Source: an uncultured Clostridia bacterium
GTDB lineage: Bacteria; Bacillota; Clostridia; TANB77; CAG-508
Length of the DNA: 9,681 nt
Assembly: GCA_947627785.1 (NCBI GenBank)
Contig: CANQXC010000090.1
Location: 1 to 9,681 of the forward strand
Direction of reading: 5' to 3'
Both the position numbers and the translations under genes were made by a program. Below the pieces are notes generated by a model. It did not search any database and had not been told where the DNA came from. It worked only from the letters and a program-made list of their open reading frames with translations. Shown piece after piece: positions 1 through 4,949 of this stretch. Each line of letters opens with the position of its first letter. Positions within the stretch are counted from its first letter, which is position 1.

Positions 1-122
1 TAGGAAAATATAATACAAAAGAAGAAATTGATTATGTGGTAGAAAATTTAGTAGAAATAGTAAATAGATTAAGAGAGATGTCACCATTATATGAAAAATT
101 TATTGAGGAGGGAAATAAGTAA
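1..122 (+). CDS. nifS: Cysteine desulfurase (NifS/IscS family), C-terminal end only
   Basis: Partial gene entering from the left edge; the reading frame starts at base 3 and ends in TAA at 120-122, leaving 39 residues. The visible tail has the pattern NTKEEID, then VVENLVEIVNRLREMSPLYE, which matches the last helix of class V PLP-dependent cysteine desulfurases, where an 'LR.MSPL' stretch is common near the C-terminus. The catalytic lysine and cysteine loop lie outside the window and cannot be checked. The stop codon shares its last A with the ATG of the following scaffold gene (TAATG), so the two are translationally coupled. That coupling to a NifU-type scaffold is the strongest support for the call: the enzyme would deliver sulfur from cysteine to the scaffold for Fe-S cluster assembly in the cytoplasm. 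Confidence 0.85.
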   Translation, partial: GKYNTKEEIDYVVENLVEIVNRLREMSPLYEKFIEEGNK

Positions 123-562
123 TGGAATATTCAGAGAAAGTAATAGAACATTATACAAATCCAAGAAATGTTGGAAAAATAGAAAATGCTTCAGGAATTG
201 GAGAAGTTGGAAATCCAGTTTGTGGAGATATTATGAAAATGTTTATTAAAGTTGAAAACAACATTATAGTAGATGTAAAATTTAAAACTTTTGGATGTGG
301 AGCAGCAATTGCAACAAGTAGTATTTCAACAGAAATGATAAAAGGAAAAACATTAGAAGAAGCATTAAAATTAAAAAATACAGACGTAGTAAATTCATTA
401 GGTGGACTTCCACCAGTAAAATTACATTGTTCCGTTTTAGCAGAAGAGGCAATACATGAAGCTATTGCAGATTATTATAGAAAAGAAGGAAAACTAACAG
501 AAGAAGAAATAAAACAAAAATGTAATCTAAAAGAACACCATTGTGAAGATTGTGGCATGTAA
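122..562 (+). CDS. nifU: Fe-S cluster assembly scaffold, IscU/NifU N-terminal type
   Basis: A 146-residue cytoplasmic scaffold on which Fe-S clusters are built from sulfur supplied by the upstream desulfurase. It opens with the family pattern YSEKVIEHYTNPRNVG. The cluster ligands are visible as Cys34 and Asp36 (NPVCGD), Cys59 (FGCGAA) and His102-Cys103 within LPPVKLHCSVLAEEAI. The LPPVK stretch is the site recognised by the Hsc70-type chaperone in IscU proteins. There is no C-terminal Nfu domain, so this is the short form. The tail (residues 134-146) carries extra cysteines and histidines: Cys134, His139, His140, Cys141 and Cys144, ending in CEDCGM. Similar Cys-rich tails occur in clostridial NifU-like proteins, but their role is not something I can state. 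A strong GAGGAGGG ribosome-binding site lies at 105-112, inside the end of nifS. Confidence 0.95.
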   Translation: MEYSEKVIEHYTNPRNVGKIENASGIGEVGNPVCGDIMKMFIKVENNIIVDVKFKTFGCGAAIATSSISTEMIKGKTLEEALKLKNTDVVNSLGGLPPVKLHCSVLAEEAIHEAIADYYRKEGKLTEEEIKQKCNLKEHHCEDCGM

Positions 563-574
563 TTAATAATTTTT

Positions 575-605
575 AATAAGTGACTATTGATAGTCACTTA
601 TTTTT
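575..605 (+). terminator. Rho-independent terminator of the nifS-nifU operon
   Basis: A perfect 12-bp stem, AATAAGTGACTA (575-586) against TAGTCACTTATT (591-602), with a TTGA loop, runs into a T tract at 601-605. It lies 12 bases after the nifU stop codon and separates the operon from the hydrolase gene. Confidence 0.92.
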
Positions 606-702
606 ATGATATGATGAAAAATATAAAAAAATAACTACTGCAATTCATATTGCCCAATAGATTAATGCTAGCAATTTAATATTATAGAAGGAATGATTTT
701 TT

Positions 703-1668
703 ATGAAAGTAATAAATAACGTATTAAAAATTATATGTATTATTATTATAATAATTATAGGCTTATTTATATTATGGATATATAGAGGTATGTTTGATGA
801 ATATAAGCAAAATATGAAATATGATTATTACAAAGATTTCAAAACAAGCAGTCCATTAGAAGAAAAATATTCAAAATTGGGAAACTATAGAGTTTCACAA
901 GTTAATTATAATATAGATAACCAATCTATGAAAAAAATAAGAGTTTGGTATCCAAGTGTGCTTAAAAAAGAAAATAAGAAATATCCAATGGTCATTATAT
1001 GTAATGCAACTGGTGCAAAAGCAAAGAATTATAAAGCATATTATAAACATTTAGCATCTTGGGGATTTATAGTTGTAGGCGATGATGATCCAGGGACTGG
1101 TAATGGAGAAACAACGTCTATAATGCTAGATTATATTTTAAATGTAAATAGTGATAGTGTTTTATATAACAAGATAGATACAGATAATATTGGAATTTCA
1201 GGATTTTCTCAAGGTGGAGCAGGAGCAATAAGAGCAGTAACTGAATTTGAAAATGGTAAATATTATAAAACAATATTTACAGTTAGTAGTGTATATTCTT
1301 TATTTGCTAAAAATATGGGTTGGGGGGAATATGATACTTCAAAAATTAACATTCCATATTTTATGGCAGCAGGAACAGGTATTTCTGATGATAGAGGTGT
1401 AGAAGATATAGAAAAGGAATTTGCTGGTTTTGCACCACTTAAATCCATAATTGAAAATTATAGTAAAATTTCAGATGATGTTTCAAAAATTAGAGCAAGA
1501 GTAACTGGAGCAGAACATGCAGATATGTTAGTAAAAACAGATGCATATATGACAGCGTGGATGTTATACCAATTACAAAATGATGAAGAAGCAAGTAAAA
1601 TATTTAGTGGAGAAAATGCAGAAATACTAAATAATTCTAACTGGCAAGATATAGAAAAGAACTTTTAA
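703..1668 (+). CDS. Membrane-anchored alpha/beta hydrolase (dienelactone-hydrolase / PET-hydrolase-like fold)
   Basis: A 321-residue serine hydrolase; substrate unknown. Residues 7-26 form one long hydrophobic helix (ICIIIIIIIG region) with no clear signal-peptidase site, so the enzyme is probably tethered with its catalytic domain outside the membrane. The nucleophile elbow is GFSQG at residues 167-171 (Ser169), preceded by a typical strand (DNIGIS). His272 in GAEHAD is the likely catalytic histidine. The acid is probably one of Asp229 or Asp230 (GISDDRG), which sits at the usual distance. The stretch NATGAKAKNYKAYYKHLAS followed by GFIVVGDD matches the oxyanion-hole and second-strand region of dienelactone-hydrolase, chlorophyllase and cutinase-like enzymes. 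The ribosome-binding site AGAAGGA is at 686-692. No strong terminator follows, so it may be co-transcribed with the VTT gene 74 bases downstream. Family call is good; carboxylesterase activity is inferred. Confidence 0.85.
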   Translation: MKVINNVLKIICIIIIIIIGLFILWIYRGMFDEYKQNMKYDYYKDFKTSSPLEEKYSKLGNYRVSQVNYNIDNQSMKKIRVWYPSVLKKENKKYPMVIICNATGAKAKNYKAYYKHLASWGFIVVGDDDPGTGNGETTSIMLDYILNVNSDSVLYNKIDTDNIGISGFSQGGAGAIRAVTEFENGKYYKTIFTVSSVYSLFAKNMGWGEYDTSKINIPYFMAAGTGISDDRGVEDIEKEFAGFAPLKSIIENYSKISDDVSKIRARVTGAEHADMLVKTDAYMTAWMLYQLQNDEEASKIFSGENAEILNNSNWQDIEKNF

Positions 1669-1742
1669 ATAATATTTTATTTATTAAGTAATATTAAAAG
1701 AAATAAATGGAAGAAGATAAAAAGTAGTAATAGAGGGAAAAA

Positions 1743-2348
1743 ATGGAAATACTTGATAATTTGAATGTAATATTAAATAATTTTCTTTTAAATGCAGGAA
1801 TATGGGCACCATTGCTAAGTTCTATACTAATTGTTTTAGAAGGAATATTTGCATTTCTACCATTGTTTGTATTTGTAACAGTAAATCTTCTTACTCTAGG
1901 AAATATTTTAGGAAGTCTTGTATCATATCTTTGCACAGTTATTGGAAACTTCTTGATTTTTAATTTATGTAGAATAGGCTTAAGTCCACTATTTCGTAAA
2001 TTTATAGAAAATAAAGCACGCTTAAGTAATGTTATGAAGATGATTAATAATATATCGTTTTCTAAACTAGTATTAATTATTTCAATACCATTGACACCAT
2101 CATTTTTGGTGAATTTGGCTGCAGGATTATCAAAAATTCCTAAGAAGAAATACTTATATGCACTTATGCTAGGCAAAACATGTATAATTATTTTTTGGGG
2201 ATTTTTAGGCACAAGCCTTGTAGAATGTTTAACAAATCCATTTATGCTTACTAAAGTTGTATTATTAATACTAGCTTGCAATATAATAGGAAAATTGATT
2301 AATCAAAAACTTAATTTAGATGAAGTTTTTGATAAGATAGAAAAATAG
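1743..2348 (+). CDS. VTT/DedA-type membrane protein (TVP38/TMEM64-like)
   Basis: A 201-residue polytopic inner-membrane protein. Hydrophobic segments lie at about residues 19-38, 40-60, 63-82, 107-128, 139-158 and 168-185. The family-like features are the conserved acidic residue in LEGIFAFLP (Glu33), the glycine-rich pair GNILGSLVSY and IGNFLIFNL, and the re-entrant-like stretch IPLTPSFLVNLAAGLSKIP (residues 115-133), followed by KKKYLYALMLGK. VTT-domain proteins act in membrane lipid movement (flippase or scramblase-like roles have been shown for some DedA members), but the substrate here cannot be read. The Arg found just before the Pro-x-x-Pro stretch in many relatives is not obvious here; Ser114/Ile115 occupy that place. 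The ribosome-binding site AGAGGG is at 1732-1737. A 195-residue open frame on the other strand is only its shadow. Confidence 0.8.
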   Translation: MEILDNLNVILNNFLLNAGIWAPLLSSILIVLEGIFAFLPLFVFVTVNLLTLGNILGSLVSYLCTVIGNFLIFNLCRIGLSPLFRKFIENKARLSNVMKMINNISFSKLVLIISIPLTPSFLVNLAAGLSKIPKKKYLYALMLGKTCIIIFWGFLGTSLVECLTNPFMLTKVVLLILACNIIGKLINQKLNLDEVFDKIEK

Positions 2349-2362
2349 ATAGATGTGAGTAT

Positions 2363-2420
2363 AAATATAGGTATACTGTTAGATGAATAATTAGCATTTA
2401 ATAGAATACCTATATTTTTT
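2363..2420 (+). terminator. Probable terminator after the VTT gene
   Basis: A 12-bp perfect inverted repeat, AAATATAGGTAT (2363-2374) and ATACCTATATTT (2406-2417), is followed by a T run through 2420. The 31-base loop is longer than usual, which lowers confidence, but it sits correctly between the VTT gene and the sigma-factor promoter. Confidence 0.6.
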
Positions 2421-2430
2421 ATTAAAAAGT

Positions 2431-2461
2431 TGTAACCTTTTTTTAAAAAATGTTACTATAG
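2431..2461 (+). promoter_or_regulatory. Candidate ECF-type promoter of the sigma/anti-sigma operon
   Basis: TGTAAC at 2431-2436, followed by a T-run, resembles the -35 element used by Bacillus ECF sigma factors of the SigX/SigW group (TGAAAC or TGTAAC). About 19 bases later CTATAG (2456-2461) could serve as the -10. This fits the common pattern of an ECF factor transcribing its own operon, but it is inferred from motif resemblance only. The region is also an imperfect palindrome: GTAACCTTTTTT reading into AAAAAATGTTAC (2432-2456), with one mismatched position. A repressor site is therefore an alternative. Confidence 0.45.
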
Positions 2462-2504
2462 ATATGAAAGTTAACTAAAATAAATAAGGAGATTTAGGAC
2501 TAAA

Positions 2505-3056
2505 TTGAAAAATGAAGTATTAAAAAATTATTTAATAGAAGGAAAAATAGATATAGATAAGTTAATAGATGATTTTTATGGATACATCTATATGATAGTA
2601 AAAAACGGAGTAAGTGTATACATAACAGATGAAGATATAGAAGAAATAATATCTGATGTATTTGTTGCTATATGGAAAAACAGTAGCAAATTATTAAACA
2701 GCACAGAGCTAAAGCCTTATATAGCAGGAACTACTAAAAACATTATTAAAAATAAATACAGAAACTTAAAAATAGACTTTTCTATATCTGATTATGAAGA
2801 AAGCTTAGTAGATAATTTAAATATTGAGCAGTCAACAGAAGAAAATGAACAAAATAAAATTATTGCAGATACTCTAAAAACTTTAAAGCCAGATGAATAT
2901 AAAGTGTTTATATTATTTTATTATGAAGCAAAATCAATAAAAGAAATAGTAAATAAATTAAATTTATCTGCAAGTAATGTAAAAACAATTCTTCATAGAG
3001 TTAGAAAAAAGATAAAAAGAAATTTAGAAGATGGAGGTTATGGATATGGAAAATAA
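2505..3056 (+). CDS. RNA polymerase sigma factor, sigma-70 family, ECF-like
   Basis: A 183-residue two-domain sigma factor that would direct RNA polymerase to a small regulon. Region 2 spans about residues 15-88, with the helix EEIISDVFVAIWKN (46-59) matching the conserved 'DvFv.iw' core-binding segment. Region 4 spans about 115-175, with the helix-turn-helix SIKEIVNKLNLSASNVKTIL followed by the basic HRVRKKIKRNL. There is only a short acidic linker (about 96-118) and no extra domains. The start is TTG: there is no in-frame ATG before residue 30, an in-frame stop lies at 2481-2483, and the ribosome-binding site AAGGAG (2486-2491) is 13 bases upstream, slightly far. Rare start and long spacing both suggest low translation. 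The downstream single-pass membrane protein overlaps its last codons and is the likely cognate anti-sigma factor. Confidence 0.88.
   Translation: MKNEVLKNYLIEGKIDIDKLIDDFYGYIYMIVKNGVSVYITDEDIEEIISDVFVAIWKNSSKLLNSTELKPYIAGTTKNIIKNKYRNLKIDFSISDYEESLVDNLNIEQSTEENEQNKIIADTLKTLKPDEYKVFILFYYEAKSIKEIVNKLNLSASNVKTILHRVRKKIKRNLEDGGYGYGK
3033..3037 (+). promoter_or_regulatory. Ribosome-binding site that fixes the anti-sigma start
   Basis: GGAGG lies inside the sigma gene, 8 bases before the ATG at 3046. The upstream in-frame ATG at 3031 overlaps this site and so cannot be served by it; the ATG at 3040 is only 2 bases away. The start at 3046 is therefore preferred. Confidence 0.7.
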
Positions 3057-3792
3057 TAATGATTTAAAAGAAAATGTAAAAAAAGATGTAAAGGAAAAGA
3101 TAGCTATATTAAATGCTAGTAAGGAGTTTGAAATGAAAAGTGAAAAAACAAGAAAAGTTATGTATCAAATATTATCAGTATGTGCATTGTTTGTGTTATG
3201 CTTAGTAATTAGCAAAAATGTTGAATCTCCTTCAAATAGTATAAAAGTAGCTAAAAACAACAATCAAATTCAAAAGGAGCAGTATATACAAGAAAATAAT
3301 ATAGTATTTAATGAAGGAAGCATAAAAAGTTTAGAAGATATTGATGGAAAATGGGAAGAGGCAAATTTAGAAGAAGAATTTGAATTTGTAGATGAAATAA
3401 ATGTTCCAGATGGTTTATATCTATCTAGACAGGGTAAGTTATTTGAAAGAGAGTATATTAATAATGATGTAGAACTAAGTGATGATTATACAAAATTATG
3501 GCAATATACTTTAATATATGCAAATGATGATAAAGAAGATGGACCATATATTGAAATTACATTTACAAAAGAAAAATACATACTAGGCTGTTTAATGCCG
3601 GATGAAGAAAAAATGCCAAGTTCAATAATTAATGGTAAAGAGGTAAAGTTATTTAAAGGTAAGTATATGAGAGATGAAAGTAAAATTACAGGAGAAGCTT
3701 TTTTTGAGAAAGATGGATACAAATTTTATATAGAAGCACATAGAATTGATGAAGAGGATTTTATAAATGTTTTAAAATCTATTCTAAAATAA
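3046..3792 (+). CDS. Single-pass membrane protein, probable anti-sigma factor (DUF4367-like outer domain)
   Basis: With the ATG chosen by its ribosome-binding site the protein has 248 residues; an earlier in-frame ATG at 3031 would give 253. It overlaps the sigma gene by 11 bases, implying coupled translation and fixed stoichiometry. A short charged N-terminal part (1-37) is cytoplasmic and would bind the sigma factor. One membrane helix follows at about 38-57 (MYQILSVCALFVLCLVIS). The rest (58-248) lies outside, with an Asn/Gln-rich linker and then an acidic, aromatic-rich domain. Its end resembles the DUF4367 type found in many clostridial sigma-associated proteins: short strands such as YIEITFTKEKYI, NGKEVKLFKGKY and DGYKFYIEAHRI, then a final helix EEDFINVLKSIL. 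No zinc-binding HxxxCxxC anti-sigma motif is present. Regulation by signal-dependent release or proteolysis is inferred from architecture only. Confidence 0.7.
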   Translation: MENNNDLKENVKKDVKEKIAILNASKEFEMKSEKTRKVMYQILSVCALFVLCLVISKNVESPSNSIKVAKNNNQIQKEQYIQENNIVFNEGSIKSLEDIDGKWEEANLEEEFEFVDEINVPDGLYLSRQGKLFEREYINNDVELSDDYTKLWQYTLIYANDDKEDGPYIEITFTKEKYILGCLMPDEEKMPSSIINGKEVKLFKGKYMRDESKITGEAFFEKDGYKFYIEAHRIDEEDFINVLKSILK

Positions 3793-3813
3793 TATTAAAA
3801 CAAAGATAATTAT

Positions 3814-3854
3814 ATGAAAGTAAGAAAAACAAATTCTTGCTTTCATGTTTTTTT
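3814..3854 (+). terminator. Rho-independent terminator of the sigma/anti-sigma operon
   Basis: A 13-bp stem with one G-U pair, ATGAAAGTAAGAA (3814-3826) against TTCTTGCTTTCAT (3834-3846), has a 7-base loop and is followed by G and seven Ts (3848-3854). It ends 62 bases after the anti-sigma stop. The minus-strand copy has no T run, so it does not clearly serve the convergent sodC gene. The only other candidate for sodC is a weak 5-bp hairpin between 3855 and 3919. Confidence 0.88.
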
Positions 3855-3919
3855 AGATATTTAGTTAAGCAAATATTATTATTGATGTTATTTTATATCA
3901 AGAAAGTTAAATTATGATA

Positions 3920-4375
3920 TTAATTAATTTTACCACATGCAATTTTAGTACCAGAATTACCACTAGGTTGAGTAGTAAAATCATCTGGAGAATCATGAAT
4001 AATAATAACTTTACCTATAATATCTTTTACTTTAAATTTGCTTAATAATACACTCATATAAGCATAGCCATTATTTTCAATTAATGGAGGCAAATCGCCT
4101 ATGTGAAATGGATGAGGACAGTCGCTAGGATTTAAGTGAGATTTAGCGTTTGCAAACTCATCATTTACATTTCCTGTACAAGATGAACCTTCGTGGATGT
4201 GAAAACCAAAAAATCTACCTTTACATTTATCGTTGGATTGTGGCAAATTGTTAATCTTAGCAGTCATTATAACTCCATTTTTTGTTTCCTTAAAAGTAAC
4301 AATGCCATTTATTTTAGGGTATTTTTTCCCACCTTTTATAATTGCTTTTGCATTATTAAAAATATTTGTAAACAT
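3920..4375 (-). CDS. sodC: Cu-Zn superoxide dismutase family protein, no signal peptide
   Basis: A 151-residue enzyme converting superoxide to hydrogen peroxide and oxygen. The start is the ATG at 4375-4373: AAGAGGTG lies 6 bases upstream, whereas the alternative in-frame GTG at 4384 is part of that ribosome-binding site. Metal ligands are visible: His59 and His61 (GFHIHEG), bridging His80 (SHLNP), His88, His91 and Asp94 (PHPFHIGDLPP) and His127 (IIIHDSPDD). The structural disulfide would be Cys66-Cys147 (GSSCTG and KIACGKI). The zinc loop is short. The active-site arginine found in GNAGSRLACG of the human enzyme is lysine here (Lys144, GNSGTKIACG), a conservative change. The N-terminus is basic and lacks a signal peptide or lipobox, so the protein should be cytoplasmic, unlike most bacterial SodC. 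It is divergent from the small RNA gene and convergent with the anti-sigma operon. Confidence 0.92.
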   Translation of the reverse strand: MFTNIFNNAKAIIKGGKKYPKINGIVTFKETKNGVIMTAKINNLPQSNDKCKGRFFGFHIHEGSSCTGNVNDEFANAKSHLNPSDCPHPFHIGDLPPLIENNGYAYMSVLLSKFKVKDIIGKVIIIHDSPDDFTTQPSGNSGTKIACGKIN

Positions 4376-4381
4376 ATAAAA

Positions 4382-4389
4382 CACCTCTT
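4382..4389 (-). promoter_or_regulatory. sodC ribosome-binding site
   Basis: AAGAGGTG on the minus strand, 6 bases before the ATG at 4375. It decides the start codon, and its first three bases are also the end of the inverted repeat at 4387-4422. Confidence 0.8.
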
Positions 4390-4422
4390 AACATTATATG
4401 CAAATGGTTAAATAATGTTAAG
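4387..4422. repeat. Perfect inverted repeat over the sodC promoter, candidate operator
   Basis: CTTAACATTAT (4387-4397) and ATAATGTTAAG (4412-4422) are exact reverse complements, 11 bp each, around a 14-base centre. One arm holds the sodC -35 element and the other holds most of the -10 and reaches the ribosome-binding site. It lacks the T-run of a terminator and does not match the PerR/Fur box TTATAATNATTATAA. A DNA-bound repressor is the simplest reading. If the transcript started further upstream it could instead form a hairpin next to the ribosome-binding site. Confidence 0.6.
4393..4421 (-). promoter_or_regulatory. sodC promoter, near-consensus sigma-A type
   Basis: On the minus strand TTAACA (4421-4416) is followed by exactly 17 bases and TATAAT (4398-4393). 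Transcription would begin near 4387-4385, giving a leader of only about 10-12 bases that just keeps the core GAGGTG. The promoter is nested inside the inverted repeat. Confidence 0.6.
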
Positions 4423-4475
4423 AATATAAATAAAACTTGAAATTTAGCATATAATATAAAAAATGTTAAAAATAC

Positions 4476-4504
4476 TTGACATTTTTTTTAAAAGATTATA
4501 TAAT
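4476..4504 (+). promoter_or_regulatory. Perfect-consensus sigma-A promoter of the small RNA
   Basis: TTGACA (4476-4481), 17 bases, TATAAT (4499-4504): all twelve consensus positions match. The predicted start is near 4511. No coding region follows within the transcript; the structured RNA begins 15 bases later. This is the best promoter in the window. Confidence 0.85.
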
Positions 4505-4510
4505 TTTTAT

Positions 4511-4590
4511 AACAGAACAAAAATAGGCTGATGTAGCACCAACAAAAGGTGTGTTAGATTAGGCAACTAATCTCATCAGCCACTTTTTTT
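4511..4590 (+). ncRNA. Three-way-junction small RNA, possible DUF3800-associated RNA motif
   Basis: About 80 nt. After an unpaired A-rich leader (4511-4525), GGCTGATG (4526-4533) pairs perfectly with CATCAGCC (4574-4581) as closing stem P1. Inside are P2, GCACC (4536-4540) with GGTGT (4548-4552) and a 7-base loop, and P3, AGATTAG (4556-4562) with CTAATCT (4567-4573) and a GCAA tetraloop. P3 abuts P1 directly. AC and seven Ts (4584-4590) follow, so the RNA probably ends at its own terminator. The plus strand is favoured by three features: the consensus promoter, the GNRA loop (TTGC on the other strand), and a G-U pair in P2 that would be A-C on the other strand. It lies beside a DUF3800-like remnant. 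Several small structured RNA motifs (DUF3800-I and others) have been reported near DUF3800 genes; whether this is one of them cannot be decided by eye. Not a riboswitch class I recognise. Confidence 0.7.
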
Positions 4591-4788
4591 ATCTATATAG
4601 TTTAATACCGTATCCATAAATATTATTTTTTTATTACATCTTATGGCTGGTAATAATAAATCAAAGAAACGGTTATCATTTATTTCAAATTTTTTATGAA
4701 TGGCTCCTGCACAAAAATCTGCACATTGTATGCCAGACGAATAATTGGAGTCTATAAATACTAAACTTTCGCAAAAATTAGATAATCT
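4576..4788 (-). pseudogene. Truncated DUF3800-like protein, C-terminal remnant
   Basis: On the minus strand a 70-codon open stretch runs from just after an in-frame TAA (4791-4789) to TGA at 4578-4576, with no start codon or ribosome-binding site at its front. It reads DSNYSSGIQCADFCAGAIHK in the middle, then FEINDNRFFDLLLPAI. This resembles the C-terminal part of DUF3800 proteins, where an 'S.gLQ.ADl.agai' motif supplies a conserved Asp of an RNase-H-like fold. Full-length members are roughly 200-270 residues, so about two thirds is missing. I could not find the rest in the other minus-strand frames up to 4949. The last four codons and stop overlap the 3' end of the RNA gene on the opposite strand. 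The remaining 161 bases up to the HTH gene hold no recognisable gene. Family assignment is by motif only. Confidence 0.6.
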
Positions 4789-4949
4789 TTAATTTTTATA
4801 ATATAATGAATTAAATTAAAAATTGAATTAGGCATAACAAAATTATTCAACCACCAGTTGATATAAAATGTTTCGAAACTCAACCAATAGTATGTGGACT
4901 TATTTTATAAAAATTATTACACTAAAAACAAAGGAGGAGAAAATTTGTA

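Noticed and set aside
1694..2281. A 195-codon open frame on the minus strand
   Set aside because: It is a shadow of the VTT gene: its translation has no family features, no ribosome-binding site, and the plus-strand frame has clear membrane segments and AGAGGG.
4193..4411. A 72-codon plus-strand frame over the start of sodC
   Set aside because: Antisense to a well-supported metal-ligand-bearing protein; no ribosome-binding site or recognisable sequence.
4526..4581. CTGATG inside the RNA as a hammerhead ribozyme core
   Set aside because: A hammerhead needs CUGANGA and a GAAA segment in fixed positions; here CUGAUG is followed by U and is base-paired in P1.
4526..4581. Purine-riboswitch-like three-way junction
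   Set aside because: The size is similar, but the conserved junction bases and kissing loops are absent, and no gene follows in the same direction within the transcript.
4789..4904. A minus-strand open stretch upstream of the DUF3800-like remnant, in another frame
   Set aside because: It was examined as a frameshifted continuation of the DUF3800 gene, but its Trp/Tyr/Phe-rich translation does not resemble that family, and it has no start.
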